Source of the DNA: Ilyomonas sp965247435
Lineage (GTDB): Bacteria > Bacteroidota > Bacteroidia > Chitinophagales > Chitinophagaceae
Assembly (NCBI GenBank): GCA_965247435.1
Contig: OZ252019.1
Location: forward strand, 5,022,001-5,086,000
Length of the DNA stretch: 64,000 bases
Direction: 5' to 3'
A program made the translations under genes and the position numbers. The notes under the pieces are model-generated. The model made no database searches, was not told the DNA's origin, and saw nothing but the letters and a program-made list of their open reading frames with translations. Positions within the stretch are counted from its first letter, which is position 1, and every line of letters starts with the position of its first letter. Below, in pieces: positions 1 through 9,245 of the stretch.

Positions 1-275
1 ACATTCATACAATAATCCTGGAAGTTTTTGGCAATGCGGCTCACCATTGCCACACCAATTGACTGCAGCAGCAGCCAGCCTACTGCCCAGCCAAAAACAC
101 CAAATGCGGGATATTTAAACTGCGCAGGGTTCTTTTTAAATTCGTAAGCAAGGTTGATGATTTTGCCAAAAATGATCGGGTCGAGCAGGGAAAAGCTGGT
201 ATTGATGGTGGCCAGCAGCAACGTAAGCGCCACCAGCCCTTTATAAGGCTTAAGATACTGATATAAAATTTTCAT
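1..275 (-). CDS. ABC exporter, N-terminal part (cut by window edge)
   Basis: The reverse strand reads from an ATG at 275 into the left edge. The 91 visible residues start MKILYQYLKPYKGLVALTLL and continue with a hydrophobic helix, a SLLDPIIFGKIIN stretch and a second hydrophobic segment. This is the usual opening of an ABC exporter whose membrane domain precedes the ATPase domain, as in MsbA-like half-transporters. Only the first two membrane helices are visible, so substrate and family branch cannot be told. The upstream region is the non-coding 276-820 gap, so the gene probably has its own promoter there. Confidence 0.75.
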   Translation of the reverse strand, partial: MKILYQYLKPYKGLVALTLLLATINTSFSLLDPIIFGKIINLAYEFKKNPAQFKYPAFGVFGWAVGWLLLQSIGVAMVSRIAKNFQDYCMN

Positions 276-820
276 GTAAGTATTTAAAAATGAAGAAAGC
301 AAAAGTAGGCAGGAAGGAAGTATGCACAGTAATAGTTTGGTCATACTTGGGTTAAGAATAGGGAAAGCAAGACTTTTATACTGAAAAGGTTAGGTAAAGG
401 CCTGGTAAAAAATATGCATCCGGGCGGATTTACACGTTCCGGCTTTTCGAAACGTGCATAACAGCATTTTTTAGCTGTTTCGGATAATAAAAGCAGGCAG
501 TAACGGAGCGCACATACCCGCAGGCTGTTTATTGCGTGAGGGATAGCAGCGGTTACCCCGCTGAGGCTTGTGTGCAGATGGCTTTGTGGCGGAGTAATAG
601 CGGAAAGCCCGACCGACCGCCCGATATGTTTGAAGGTGATATTGAAAGATAAGATTGCAAACCGGAAAGCGGCGGGCGGGCACGCCCAACTGCGCTTCCG
701 GTAATTTTTGTTAATGGTTTTTTTAAATGATTTCCTAAAAGTGTTTTTAGTATTTAACCTGTCATATTTTTTGTGTTCCAAAAAGCGTTTTTATTAAAAA
801 GCAATTAAAAAGACAGATAT
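276..820. other. Intergenic gap, no gene supported
   Basis: This 545-base stretch separates the divergent ABC exporter and DUF4136 lipoprotein genes. It contains minus-strand open frames of up to 146 codons, but their translations are Cys/Arg/Ser-rich with no recognisable domain and look like chance. The middle (about 480-700) is richer in GC than the flanks. Promoters for both neighbours must lie here, but I could not place them with confidence. Confidence 0.5.
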
Positions 821-1453
821 ATGAAAAGAACAAGCGTATTACTGGCAGTAGCGGCCGGGCTGTGCCTGCTATCGGCCTGCCGTAAAGATGTGGTGAGTAA
901 TCTTACCAATGAAGAATCGCGCATTTATATTACCGATCACGATTCTACCGTAAATTTTACAGCGTATAAAACGTACAGCATTTCCGATTCGGTGGCAGTG
1001 ATTGATGGCAACCAGAGCGCCAAGCAGTTAGACGCGGCGGATGCGGCTTATATAACGGCCGTAAAAAAGTACATGGATGCGCTGGGCTATACGCAGGTAA
1101 GCAAAAATGCAAATCCCGATTTGGGTGTGGACATCAGCCATATCGTTAACACCACTTCCGGCGTGGTAAGCTATCCGGATTACTGGGGCTACTACGACAG
1201 CTATTACGATCCGTATTACTGGGGCTACGGTGGTTATGATTATTATGTGCCGTACTCGTACGATGTATATACCGTACGCGAAGGCGCCCTGGCGATAGAT
1301 TTATTAGACCTGAAAAATGCAGCGGCTTCCAACAAAATCAACCTTGTATGGACCGGCATGATCCGTGGTGAAGAAATATTTAACGCGGCTACCGCCGATA
1401 GCCAGGTGAAAGCATTATTCGACCAATCTTCTTATTTAAAAACAAATCAATAA
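821..1453 (+). CDS. DUF4136-type lipoprotein
   Basis: A 210-residue protein with a lipoprotein signal peptide: a charged start, a hydrophobic helix, then LLSACRK with the lipidated Cys near residue 20. The following region, with FTAYKTYSI near the start and DALGYTQV about residues 88-95, matches the DUF4136 pattern of small periplasmic or outer-membrane lipoproteins. A Tyr/Gly/Pro-rich stretch (about 125-150) is a low-complexity linker. It lies five bases upstream of an outer-membrane barrel gene, so the two are probably co-transcribed as an envelope pair. The exact function is unknown. Confidence 0.8.
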   Translation: MKRTSVLLAVAAGLCLLSACRKDVVSNLTNEESRIYITDHDSTVNFTAYKTYSISDSVAVIDGNQSAKQLDAADAAYITAVKKYMDALGYTQVSKNANPDLGVDISHIVNTTSGVVSYPDYWGYYDSYYDPYYWGYGGYDYYVPYSYDVYTVREGALAIDLLDLKNAAASNKINLVWTGMIRGEEIFNAATADSQVKALFDQSSYLKTNQ

Positions 1454-1458
1454 TTTGT

Positions 1459-2088
1459 ATGAAACACGTTAGAAATATAGTAGCAGCGGCAGTATTGGTG
1501 ATGGCGGGCACTTTTGCAGGCCATGCACAGTCGGGACAATTAAAGTTAGACCTGAATTACAACTACAGCCTGCCGCTGGGCAGCTTCAAAAGTGACCTGA
1601 TTAATAAAGGCAGCGGCCGTGGGTTTACCGGCTCGCTGCAGTACGGCATCAATAATAAATGGGCGGCAGGCCTTGGCGCCGGCTACCAGGATTATTACCA
1701 GAAGTATCCGCGCACGTTATATCCGCTGGATAAAACACAAACTGTATCGGCTGTCTTAACCAATTCCATCGAAATATCGCCGTTTGTAGCCAAAGCTACT
1801 TATACGCCGCTTGGTGGTAAAGGATTGGTGCAGCCGTACCTTACCGCCGGCGCCGGCGCCGGTTTTGTAAGCTTTAAGCAGTATCTGGGCGAGTTTAGCT
1901 CTACGGACAAAAGCAGCACTAACTTTATTGCGCAGGGTGGTGCGGGTGTAATGATACCCTTTGGCAAGCTCAGTTCTTCCGGGTTGCAGGTAGGAGCTGA
2001 TTATAATTATGTACCTTATAAAAACTTTGGGTACAACAATCTTAGTTCTGTAAATTTTCATGCAGGCGTATTTTTCCCGCTTCGTTAA
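1459..2088 (+). CDS. Outer-membrane beta-barrel protein
   Basis: A 209-residue protein with a cleavable signal peptide ending GHAQ (about residue 24). The remainder alternates hydrophobic and polar residues in strands separated by Gly-rich turns, for example GLGAGYQDYYQ and GAGAGFVSFKQ. It ends with a strand-like segment and a terminal aromatic-rich VFFPLR. This is the pattern of small 8-stranded OmpA/OmpX-like or OmpW-like barrels of Bacteroidota. It follows the DUF4136 lipoprotein by five bases and is followed at once by a strong terminator, so the two genes form a closed unit. Cargo or partner is not evident. Confidence 0.8.
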   Translation: MKHVRNIVAAAVLVMAGTFAGHAQSGQLKLDLNYNYSLPLGSFKSDLINKGSGRGFTGSLQYGINNKWAAGLGAGYQDYYQKYPRTLYPLDKTQTVSAVLTNSIEISPFVAKATYTPLGGKGLVQPYLTAGAGAGFVSFKQYLGEFSSTDKSSTNFIAQGGAGVMIPFGKLSSSGLQVGADYNYVPYKNFGYNNLSSVNFHAGVFFPLR

Positions 2089-2107
2089 GGCATACATTAT
2101 TGTACAA

Positions 2108-2137
2108 AAAAGCCTTCCTGATATCAGGAAGGCTTTT
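2108..2137 (+). terminator. Rho-independent terminator after the barrel gene
   Basis: A perfect 15+15 palindrome centred on GATATC (arm AAAAGCCTTCCTGAT) is followed by T-rich sequence to about 2145. It closes the 821-2088 transcription unit. Confidence 0.9.
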
Positions 2138-2180
2138 GTTTTTGTATAATAATGCGCTTTAAAGTTGCACTGCGCTACAT

Positions 2181-2221
2181 AATAAACGCTGACAGGGTTT
2201 AGAACCCTGTCAGCGTTTATT
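2181..2221. terminator. Perfect 19-bp hairpin at the mqnC 3' end
   Basis: Two perfect 19-base arms (2181-2199 and 2203-2221) with a three-base loop contain the core CTGACAGGGTT. The arm overlaps the stop codon of the convergent mqnC gene. It can act as a terminator for the minus strand. There is no long T run, so it could also be a mobile palindromic repeat. Confidence 0.6.
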
Positions 2222-3344
2222 AATAATCAATCACCTGCTCTTCTATCAATTCCGGAATTTTCCGCCATTCGTATTGCTGGTTGCGGAGCTGCGGCTCAAA
2301 GCCCGCCTCCCGGATAGCGCTCTGTATGGTTTTAAAAGTAAAGCGATGCGGTGCACCGGCAGCGCTTACTACATTTTCTTCTATCATAATGCTACCCCAA
2401 TCATTAGCCCCGGCATTCAAACATAACTGCGCCGTTTGCCTGCCTACGGTAAGCCAGCTCGCCTGTACATTCAGCACATTCGGCAACATTATACGGCTAA
2501 GCGCAATCATACGGAGGTATTCTTCGGCAGTTGTAAGGTTGTGAACGCCCCGGATACGGGTAAGCAGGGTATCCACATCCTGGAATGTCCAGGGGATAAA
2601 AGCGAGGAAACCTTTAGCGCCTGCAGGTTTAAGCGCTTGTACTTCGCGCAGGCGCGCCAAGTGAATAAAGCGTTCTTCGATGGTTTCCACATGGCCAAAC
2701 ATCATGGTTGCGCTGGTAGTAATGTTAAGTTTATGGGCTTCCTGCATAATAGCCAGCCACTCGTCAGCCCCGCATTTTCCTTTGCTTATGAGGCGGCGTA
2801 CACGGTCAACTAATATTTCGGCACCGGCGCCCGGCAAAGAATTAAGGCCTGCTGCCTGTAATTCTTTCAGCACGTCGTGGTGGCTCATTTTCTCCAGTTT
2901 GCAAATGTGGGCTACTTCCGGCGGGCCAAGCGCATGCAGCTTGAGCGTTGGAAATTCCTGCTTTATCTGCCGGAATGTTTTGGTATAAAAATCCAATCCT
3001 AATCCCGGGTGGTGACCGCCCTGCAGCAGTAATTGGTCGCCGCCATATTTAAAAGTCTCCTTAATCTTACGGCGGTAGGTGTCCATATCGGTGATGTAAG
3101 CGTCGGCATGGCCGGGAATACGGTAAAAATTGCAAAACTTACAATTGGCAATGCACACATTGGTTGTGTTTACATTGCGATCTATCTGCCAGGTAACTTT
3201 GCCATGCGGCACCTGCCGCTTACGAATGGTATCGGCAACCTGCATCAGTTCTGCAACCGGCGCCTGGTGAAATAAAAAAACACTTTCTTCTATAGTAAGA
3301 AATTCTAAGTTCAGGGCTTTATCATATAGTGCTGCTGTATCCAT
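2220..3344 (-). CDS. mqnC: Cyclic dehypoxanthinyl futalosine synthase
   Basis: A radical SAM enzyme of the futalosine route to menaquinone. It cyclises dehypoxanthine futalosine to its cyclic form. The 374-residue protein has the radical SAM cluster motif CxxxCxxC as CIANCKFC near residues 63-70. It also has the GGDQLLLQGGHHP segment (about 100-112) and the GAGAEILVDRVR and SATMMFGHVE segments typical of MqnC. The length is normal for the family. No other men/mqn genes are in the window, so the pathway genes are scattered. It is transcribed alone, convergent with the barrel gene and divergent from recQ. Confidence 0.95.
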   Translation of the reverse strand: MDTAALYDKALNLEFLTIEESVFLFHQAPVAELMQVADTIRKRQVPHGKVTWQIDRNVNTTNVCIANCKFCNFYRIPGHADAYITDMDTYRRKIKETFKYGGDQLLLQGGHHPGLGLDFYTKTFRQIKQEFPTLKLHALGPPEVAHICKLEKMSHHDVLKELQAAGLNSLPGAGAEILVDRVRRLISKGKCGADEWLAIMQEAHKLNITTSATMMFGHVETIEERFIHLARLREVQALKPAGAKGFLAFIPWTFQDVDTLLTRIRGVHNLTTAEEYLRMIALSRIMLPNVLNVQASWLTVGRQTAQLCLNAGANDWGSIMIEENVVSAAGAPHRFTFKTIQSAIREAGFEPQLRNQQYEWRKIPELIEEQVIDY

Positions 3345-3614
3345 CTTTCTTTCATTTACAAGCGCAAAAGTACACCTGTATCAGGGAATACCGGTGCAGA
3401 CAGATAATGCCGGGTGTTATTCATTTCAGAAATTACCTATACCTGAATAATTGATGAAAAAATATATTGTGCTTATTTAATACTTAGAAGTATCCGTTAT
3501 CAACAAACGCCGGCCTTGTTAATGATCCGGGGCAAACTTTAACACCTGTACCTTGGTACAATCCTTTTTTTGGGTTTAATTTCGTCTGTATCCAATGCAT
3601 GTTAAGTATTGTTT

Positions 3615-3636
3615 ATTTCTGTATTTCTACAGAAAT
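3615..3636. promoter_or_regulatory. Perfect palindrome upstream of recQ
   Basis: The 9-base arms ATTTCTGTA and TACAGAAAT are separated by TTTC, and the site ends 58 bases before the recQ start. The 3345-3694 gap between mqnC and recQ holds nothing else I can name. The site has the size and symmetry of an operator, but no regulator can be assigned. Confidence 0.35.
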
Positions 3637-3694
3637 GTTTAATTTAATTTTTTAAAGTTTCCCCTTTCAGATAAGCGGACAGAGATTTTTAATT

Positions 3695-5974
3695 ATGGCA
3701 ACAGTCACTAAAAAAACTGGAAAAGCCCGGGCAGCTAAAAAAAGTCCATCACCGGCAGCTAATGCAGCAGCCACCCTCAGCAATTTTGATATTCACACAC
3801 ACCTGCACACCAATTTTGGTTTTGAAACATTTAAAGGCTTGCAGGAAGAGGCGATTAATAGTTTACTAAGTGGTAAAGATACATTTGTGATTATGCCTAC
3901 GGGCGGCGGTAAAAGTCTTTGCTATCAGCTACCAGCGTTAATGCTGGATGGTTGCACTATTATCGTAAGCCCGTTAATAGCCCTGATGAAGAACCAGGTG
4001 GATCTGGTGCGTGGTTATAGTGAGAATGATAATGTAGCTCACTTTCTCAACTCCTCTCTTAATAAAGGACAAATAAACCAGGTTAAGGCCGATTTGCTGG
4101 ACGGCAAAACCAAACTGCTGTATGTAGCCCCGGAAACATTGACCAAACAGGAAAACCTTGACTTTTTTAAAGATTTGAAAATATCCTTCTTTGCGGTGGA
4201 CGAAGCGCATTGTATTTCGGAATGGGGACATGATTTCCGGCCCGAATATCGCCGGCTGCGCGAAATGATGGATATTATTAATCCTGCAATTCCTGTTGTT
4301 GCCTTAACGGCTACTGCTACGCCTAAAGTGCAGAGCGATATTGTAAAAAACCTCGATCTGCGCGATCCTAACATATATATTTCTTCCTTTAACCGCCCGA
4401 ATCTGTATTACGAGATCGTGCCTAAAGTAAAGAAGGAACAGACTATAAAAAGTATTGTTCGCTTTATTACCCAGATGAAAAATAAGAGCGGCATTATTTA
4501 TACTTTAAACAGGAAAACAACAGAAGAACTGGCTGAAATATTAGTAGCCAATGGCATCAAGGCAGTGGCTTATCATGCTGGTTTGGATGCTAAATTGCGC
4601 GCCGACCGGCAAGACCAGTTTTTGAATGAGGATGTGCAGGTAATTGTAGCAACGATTGCCTTTGGAATGGGTATAGACAAGCCGGATATCCGCTTTGTAA
4701 TTCATTTTAATATTCCTAAGTCTATTGAAAATTATTACCAGGAAACCGGGCGTGCCGGCAGAGATGGTCTGGAAGGAAAATGCCTTTTGTATTATTCTCA
4801 CAAAGACGTATCTAAATTAGAACACCTGATGCGCGATAAGCCCCTGAGCGAGCGGGAAGTAGGGGCACAATTGATCAATGAAACGCTGGCATTTGCCGAA
4901 ACTTCGGTTTGCCGCCGCAAAGTGCTGATGCACTATTTTGGAGAAGACTGGACTACCGAAAATTGCGGCAACTGCGATAACTGCCTGCATCCGAAAGAAA
5001 AGATAGAAGCCAAAGAGGAAGCGTGCAAGGTGCTGAAAGTGGTAAAAGCATTGGATGAACGTTTTCCTGCCGATTATGCCGTTGCAATTTTACTGGGCAG
5101 GCAAACTGCACAAGTGGGCATGTATCGCCACGAAAAGTTGGACGTATTTGGCATTGGCAAAGATAAAGACGATCATTTCTGGAACAGCCTGATACGCCAG
5201 TTGTTATTAGCCAACCTGATACGCAAAGACATTGAAGAGTATGGCTTGCTAAAGTTTACGGAAGCCGGCGAAAAGTTTCTGAAGAAATCGCATTCTTTTA
5301 AAATTGTGCTTAACAACCTTTTTGAAGATGCCAATGAGGATGATGAAGAATCGGAAGGCGCTAATGCAACCAGTATTGCAACAGACGAAAAGCTATTTGA
5401 GATGCTGAAAGATATAAGGCAAAAAGAGGCTAAGAAAAAAGGATTACCGCCTTTTGTTGTATTTCTGGAAAGCTCACTGATAGACATGGCTACTATGTAC
5501 CCGACAACAATGGCAGAATTGGAGAAATGCCAGGGCGTAAGCAAGGGTAAAGCTGTGCGTTATGGCAGACCGTTTATTGATTTGATTGCTAACTATGTAG
5601 AAACCAATGATATAGAGAAGCCGGATGACTTTGTGATGAAGAGCGTTGCAAATAAAAGCAGTAATAAAATATATATCATTCAGAACGTAGATAAAAAAAT
5701 ACCACTCGAAACAATTGCCCGTAACAAGGATTTGCGCTTAGATTCATTATTGGAAGAAATGGAAACCATTGTGGCAAGCGGCACCAGGCTTAACCTTAAT
5801 TATGCCATCGAAGACATGTTGGATGAAGATGACCAGGATGAGATCATTGACTATTTCCGCAGTTGTGAAACCTCCTCTTTACAGGTAGCGCAGGAAGAAC
5901 TTGCTGATAGTAATTACAACTGGGAGCAGTTAAAAATTATGAGAATTAAGTTTATTAGTGAATACGGCAATTAG
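3695..5974 (+). CDS. recQ: ATP-dependent DNA helicase RecQ
   Basis: A 759-residue superfamily 2 helicase. A basic Ala/Lys-rich N-terminal tail (1-30) precedes the helicase core. The core has Walker A PTGGGKS (68-74), a DEAH box (about 168-171) and the conserved HCISEWGHDFRPEY. Motif VI is seen as QETGRAGRDG. The RQC zinc-binding cysteines (CRRKVLMHYFGE, then CGNCDNC) follow, then an HRDC-like region (about 575-640) and a Bacteroidota-type C-terminal extension. It unwinds recombination and replication intermediates in the 3'-5' direction. It stands alone, with its own terminator behind it. Confidence 0.95.
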   Translation: MATVTKKTGKARAAKKSPSPAANAAATLSNFDIHTHLHTNFGFETFKGLQEEAINSLLSGKDTFVIMPTGGGKSLCYQLPALMLDGCTIIVSPLIALMKNQVDLVRGYSENDNVAHFLNSSLNKGQINQVKADLLDGKTKLLYVAPETLTKQENLDFFKDLKISFFAVDEAHCISEWGHDFRPEYRRLREMMDIINPAIPVVALTATATPKVQSDIVKNLDLRDPNIYISSFNRPNLYYEIVPKVKKEQTIKSIVRFITQMKNKSGIIYTLNRKTTEELAEILVANGIKAVAYHAGLDAKLRADRQDQFLNEDVQVIVATIAFGMGIDKPDIRFVIHFNIPKSIENYYQETGRAGRDGLEGKCLLYYSHKDVSKLEHLMRDKPLSEREVGAQLINETLAFAETSVCRRKVLMHYFGEDWTTENCGNCDNCLHPKEKIEAKEEACKVLKVVKALDERFPADYAVAILLGRQTAQVGMYRHEKLDVFGIGKDKDDHFWNSLIRQLLLANLIRKDIEEYGLLKFTEAGEKFLKKSHSFKIVLNNLFEDANEDDEESEGANATSIATDEKLFEMLKDIRQKEAKKKGLPPFVVFLESSLIDMATMYPTTMAELEKCQGVSKGKAVRYGRPFIDLIANYVETNDIEKPDDFVMKSVANKSSNKIYIIQNVDKKIPLETIARNKDLRLDSLLEEMETIVASGTRLNLNYAIEDMLDEDDQDEIIDYFRSCETSSLQVAQEELADSNYNWEQLKIMRIKFISEYGN

Positions 5975-6001
5975 AACCAGCCTGTAAGAGCATTTTAAAA
6001 A

Positions 6002-6040
6002 GAAGACCCGTTTTGCAGGCAAAGCGGGTTTTCTTTTTTT
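6002..6040 (+). terminator. Rho-independent terminator after recQ
   Basis: A GAAGACCCG / CGGGTTTTC stem with a loop around TTTTGCAGGCAAAG is followed by a run of eight T. Confidence 0.85.
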
Positions 6041-6089
6041 TATCTGTGGAATTTTTAAATGGTAGCTTCTTATTAATAAACCACCATTT

Positions 6090-6599
6090 ATGGCAGACGT
6101 ACAAAGCAATCAGTTACCTGTAAGAAAAGGCGCTTCAGGAAATAAAAAACGATCAATCCGTATAGATTTAACGCCAATGGTTGATTTAGGTTTCCTGTTA
6201 ATTACATTTTTTATTTTTACAACCACACTTACTCAGCAAACCGCCTTAAAGCTTAGCCTGCCAAAAGACAACGGGGAAAGCAAGACGGCTGCAAGCAAAA
6301 CAATAAGCCTCCTGCTTTGTCAAAATAATATAGTAAAGTATTATACCGGAGATAACCCGGCTCTTATGCGCCTGACCAATTATTCTCCGGCCGGTATCAG
6401 AAATACCATTCAATTGCAACAACAGCGCGTAGCAAAACAGTTTGGCGATGCAGCAGAAACAGTAGTATTGATAAAGCCAACCGCAGTTTGCACTTACGAA
6501 AACGTTGTGAATGTTTTAGATGAAATGACTATAAACGATGTTAAGCGCTATATTTTGATGGATGCTAATGAAAAGGAACTAAATTTATTAAAACAGTAA
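6090..6599 (+). CDS. ExbD/TolR-type biopolymer transport protein
   Basis: A 169-residue protein with a basic N-terminus, then one membrane helix with the family motif IDLTPMVDLGFLLITFFIF (about 24-43). The Asp in MVD is the proton-path residue of ExbD/TolR. The rest is a periplasmic domain. ExbD uses the proton gradient with ExbB to energise TonB-dependent outer-membrane transport. No exbB or tonB lies nearby, so this is an orphan copy of a kind that is common in Bacteroidota. Confidence 0.88.
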   Translation: MADVQSNQLPVRKGASGNKKRSIRIDLTPMVDLGFLLITFFIFTTTLTQQTALKLSLPKDNGESKTAASKTISLLLCQNNIVKYYTGDNPALMRLTNYSPAGIRNTIQLQQQRVAKQFGDAAETVVLIKPTAVCTYENVVNVLDEMTINDVKRYILMDANEKELNLLKQ

Positions 6600-6714
6600 T
6601 CTTTTCTTACCCAACCTTGAATTTTATTAATTTTCCTAACTCCTGATTAGCTGCTGTTGCTTGGCATACCGTTTGAATTTTAAAAGGATCTCCCAAATTT
6701 TTAAAATCTTTACT

Positions 6715-6969
6715 ATGCTTGTGCATGAAACTGCATCTGCTGTTAATCATACTTATAATTACTTTGACATTGCTGCCAATTGCTCTGGCTTATTAATAGT
6801 AAAGATTTTAGACATTCAGGGTAAGATTGCAAAAACGATAAAAGAAACCTTGGAAGATGGCGCCTATAAATTTTCGGTAAATGTTGATGACCTGAAAACA
6901 GGAAAATATATAATTAATATATTTAACGATATTGGTTTTGTTAAGTCGGTACGATACACGAAGAGCTGA
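6715..6969 (+). CDS. Small protein resembling a T9SS type A sorting domain
   Basis: An 84-residue frame from the ATG at 6715. A TTG at 6661 would add 18 residues with no clear merit. Its pattern of ten-residue strands (LLIVKILDIQGK, then YKFSVNVDDLKTGKYIINIF, then VKSVRYTKS) resembles the beta-sandwich C-terminal domain that directs proteins to the type IX secretion system. A whole secreted protein is missing in front of it and there is no signal peptide. It may be a remnant of a longer T9SS substrate or a free-standing small protein. A terminator follows. Confidence 0.5.
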   Translation: MLVHETASAVNHTYNYFDIAANCSGLLIVKILDIQGKIAKTIKETLEDGAYKFSVNVDDLKTGKYIINIFNDIGFVKSVRYTKS

Positions 6970-7002
6970 CTCCCATTACATTATAATAAAATCCAACGAA
7001 GG

Positions 7003-7034
7003 CACCCGCTCTGTAAGTGAGCGGGTTTTTTTAT
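7003..7034 (+). terminator. Rho-independent terminator
   Basis: The stem ACCCGCTC / GAGCGGGT has a loop of about nine bases and a following run of T. It ends the 6715-6969 transcript. Confidence 0.85.
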
Positions 7035-7091
7035 TAAATAAGATATTACTTTTACCATCGTCCCTATTTAACCAGATTAAATACGCACTGC

Positions 7092-8345
7092 TTGATTTTA
7101 AAACGGCATATTCCTTTTCTTAAGGCTGTATTCTTACACAGTATTACTGCTTTTGGCGGACCACAAGGGCATTTTGGTATGATGCTTAAGACATTTGTAC
7201 AGCAGCGCAAGGATGTAACAGAACAGGAATTAATAGAATATAATGCTTTCTGCCAGATGTTACCCGGCGCTTCTTCTACGCAGATGCTTACCTTAATTGG
7301 TTACAAGCGGGGAGGCCTGCCTTTAGCGGTACTTACGTTAATCATCTGGATTTTACCGGCCTGCACTCTGATGAGTTTGTTGTCTTTTCTACTTAATTTA
7401 ATTGATGATAAAGATATAAATATAAGTATTTTTCATTATATACAATCTATGGCTGTGGGATTCATTACTTTTTCAGCCTACCGGCTCTTTAAAATATCAG
7501 TTCGTAACACAATCACATTTGTTATTATGCTGGTGACCGCTGCACTAACGTTTTGGCTGTTCAGATCACCTTGGGTATTTCCCTGCTCTATTGTTGCAGC
7601 AGGTATTATCACCAACTTTAGCAACAAGCGGTTCCCGAACCGGAATGAGAAAAAGACTAAAATTAAATGGAGTAATCTTCTTATCTTTTTTTCCATCTTT
7701 ATTTTAGCCGGATTTTTAAGCGAAACGGCAAGAAACCTGGAATGGAAAAATCGTGGCCCGTACAATTTGTTTGAAAACTGCTATCGCTTTGGCAGCATTG
7801 TATTTGGCGGAGGTGATGTATTGATGCCAATGATGTATGAGCAATATGTTACACGACCGCAAACACCTGTAGTAGCTAAAAAAAATCCGAATGCATTACA
7901 TCTTACCAAAGCTGAGTTTCTTACCGGCTCCGGAATGGTACGTGCTATCCCAGGTCCGGTATTTTCAATAGGTGCTTTTGTTGGAGGTATGGTATTAAGA
8001 AACAAAGGTTATTTTTACCAGTTCTTGGGTTGTATTATCGGTGCAACAGCTATTTTCTTACCAAGTGCATTGTTGGTGTTGTTCTTTTTCCCTGTATGGA
8101 CATATCTAAAAAAGTACGTTATTATTTATCGTTCGCTGGAAGGTATTAATGCGGCTGTAGTCGGCATTATCAGTGGCGCAAGCTTTTATTTGCTAAAGGA
8201 TATTTTTTTTAACACTTCCTGGCAGGTAGAGGACACCATACTCAACAGTTTTGTAATTATTGCTACGTTTTACCTGTTGTCTTTTACACGTGTTAAAGCG
8301 CCGTTTATCGCGCTCGGCTGTTTGCTGTTAGGCTTTTTAGCATAG
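7092..8345 (+). CDS. chrA: Chromate transporter, two-domain ChrA
   Basis: A 417-residue membrane protein made of two CHR domains. The first has FGGPQGHFGMM (about 20-30) and the second FGGGDVLMPMMYEQYV (about 235-250). This is the duplicated signature of long-chain ChrA, which exports chromate in exchange with other anions. About ten hydrophobic segments are visible. The start chosen is TTG at 7092. No ATG gives the full first helix, and the downstream ATGs would remove the first GGP motif. The gene is convergent with nadD (one base between the ends). Real substrates may differ from chromate. Confidence 0.88.
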   Translation: MILKRHIPFLKAVFLHSITAFGGPQGHFGMMLKTFVQQRKDVTEQELIEYNAFCQMLPGASSTQMLTLIGYKRGGLPLAVLTLIIWILPACTLMSLLSFLLNLIDDKDINISIFHYIQSMAVGFITFSAYRLFKISVRNTITFVIMLVTAALTFWLFRSPWVFPCSIVAAGIITNFSNKRFPNRNEKKTKIKWSNLLIFFSIFILAGFLSETARNLEWKNRGPYNLFENCYRFGSIVFGGGDVLMPMMYEQYVTRPQTPVVAKKNPNALHLTKAEFLTGSGMVRAIPGPVFSIGAFVGGMVLRNKGYFYQFLGCIIGATAIFLPSALLVLFFFPVWTYLKKYVIIYRSLEGINAAVVGIISGASFYLLKDIFFNTSWQVEDTILNSFVIIATFYLLSFTRVKAPFIALGCLLLGFLA

Positions 8346-8918
8346 CTACAGATAATACCTGCTTTTTACAATTTCTTTATATACTTTCTCCGGTAACATA
8401 TAACGGACACTTTTCTTTTCTTTAAGCTGGTTTCGAATTTGGGTTGCAGAGATATCCAGCATTGGTGTTCCTTTTAAAAGTACAATATGGCCAATATCAG
8501 GTATTGTTGTGTTAAAGCCCGGCCGTTCATAAACTATAACTTTATATTTCGCTATCAATACCTCATAATTTTTCCATTTCGGCAAATTCCGGTAACTGTC
8601 TGAGCCCATTATTATTTCAAATTCATGCTGCGGGTATTTCTCATGCAAGTAAGCAAGCGTATCAATTGTGTAGGAAGGCACTGGTAGTTTAAATTCAACA
8701 TCACATATTTGAAAAGCCGGATTATCTTCTATTGCTAATTGCAGCAAGTAAAGCCGGTTATAGGCATTTAACAATGATTTAGAAGGCTTTAAAGGATTTT
8801 GTGGGGACAATACAAACCATACTTGTTCCACCGCTATATTATTATATACAAATTCGGCAATAATGAGGTGGCCGATATGAATGGGATTAAACGAACCGAA
8901 ATACAAAGCAATCTTCAT
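8346..8918 (-). CDS. nadD: Nicotinate-nucleotide adenylyltransferase
   Basis: A 190-residue nucleotidyltransferase that joins nicotinate mononucleotide to AMP in NAD synthesis. The N-terminus ALYFGSFNPIHIGHL has the GSFNPxHxGH nucleotide-binding motif. SATQIRNQL near residue 160 is the ISxTxIR-type ATP-binding motif at the other end. The length is normal. The start codon overlaps the stop of the upstream FeoA-like gene (TAATG), so the two are translationally coupled. nadA, an earlier step of the same pathway, is 4 kb away. Confidence 0.95.
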   Translation of the reverse strand: MKIALYFGSFNPIHIGHLIIAEFVYNNIAVEQVWFVLSPQNPLKPSKSLLNAYNRLYLLQLAIEDNPAFQICDVEFKLPVPSYTIDTLAYLHEKYPQHEFEIIMGSDSYRNLPKWKNYEVLIAKYKVIVYERPGFNTTIPDIGHIVLLKGTPMLDISATQIRNQLKEKKSVRYMLPEKVYKEIVKSRYYL

Positions 8919-9148
8919 TATTTATCTATTTCTTCTACAAAGATGGACGCCGCCTCGTTCAATCGCAAGCTTAGGTTATAGCCGGCTACAGATATTGAAA
9001 TTGGATCTCCCAACGGAGCAATCATTTCCACTTTTATCATTTCACCAGGCACACAACCCATCTCCATTAATTTTATAAATATCTCATCATTTGCAAAATG
9101 ATCTATTCTTACACTTTTACCGGTCTTTATCTCTGAAAGCTTTTTCAT
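8918..9148 (-). CDS. FeoA-domain protein
   Basis: A 76-residue protein from the ATG at 9148. An upstream in-frame start would add 28 residues overlapping the divergent ybeY region and is less likely. The sequence has the SH3-like FeoA layout, with MKKLSEIKTGKSVRI, then FIKLMEMGCVPGEMIKV, then PLGDPISISVAGYNLSLR. FeoA domains help the FeoB ferrous-iron transporter or act as small iron-linked adaptors. No feoB is here. It overlaps nadD by the TAATG junction. Confidence 0.85.
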   Translation of the reverse strand: MKKLSEIKTGKSVRIDHFANDEIFIKLMEMGCVPGEMIKVEMIAPLGDPISISVAGYNLSLRLNEAASIFVEEIDK

Positions 9149-9245
9149 AGTTACTTGCAAAAGTAATCTTCTTAAAACCTTGTTATTACAAGAGCAATCC
9201 GGATTTACTTTTCCGATACGAATTGACGGCAACTTATTTTTGCGT

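Noticed and set aside
341..781. 146-codon minus-strand frame upstream of the DUF4136 gene
   Set aside because: The translation lacks any domain, is rich in Cys, Arg and Ser in the way of chance frames, and covers the region where promoters must lie.
8285..8300. CACGTG palindrome in chrA as a third parS site
   Set aside because: The flanks (TTTA, TTAAA) do not fit the parS consensus. Further CACGTG sites at 18634 and 35795 also fail.
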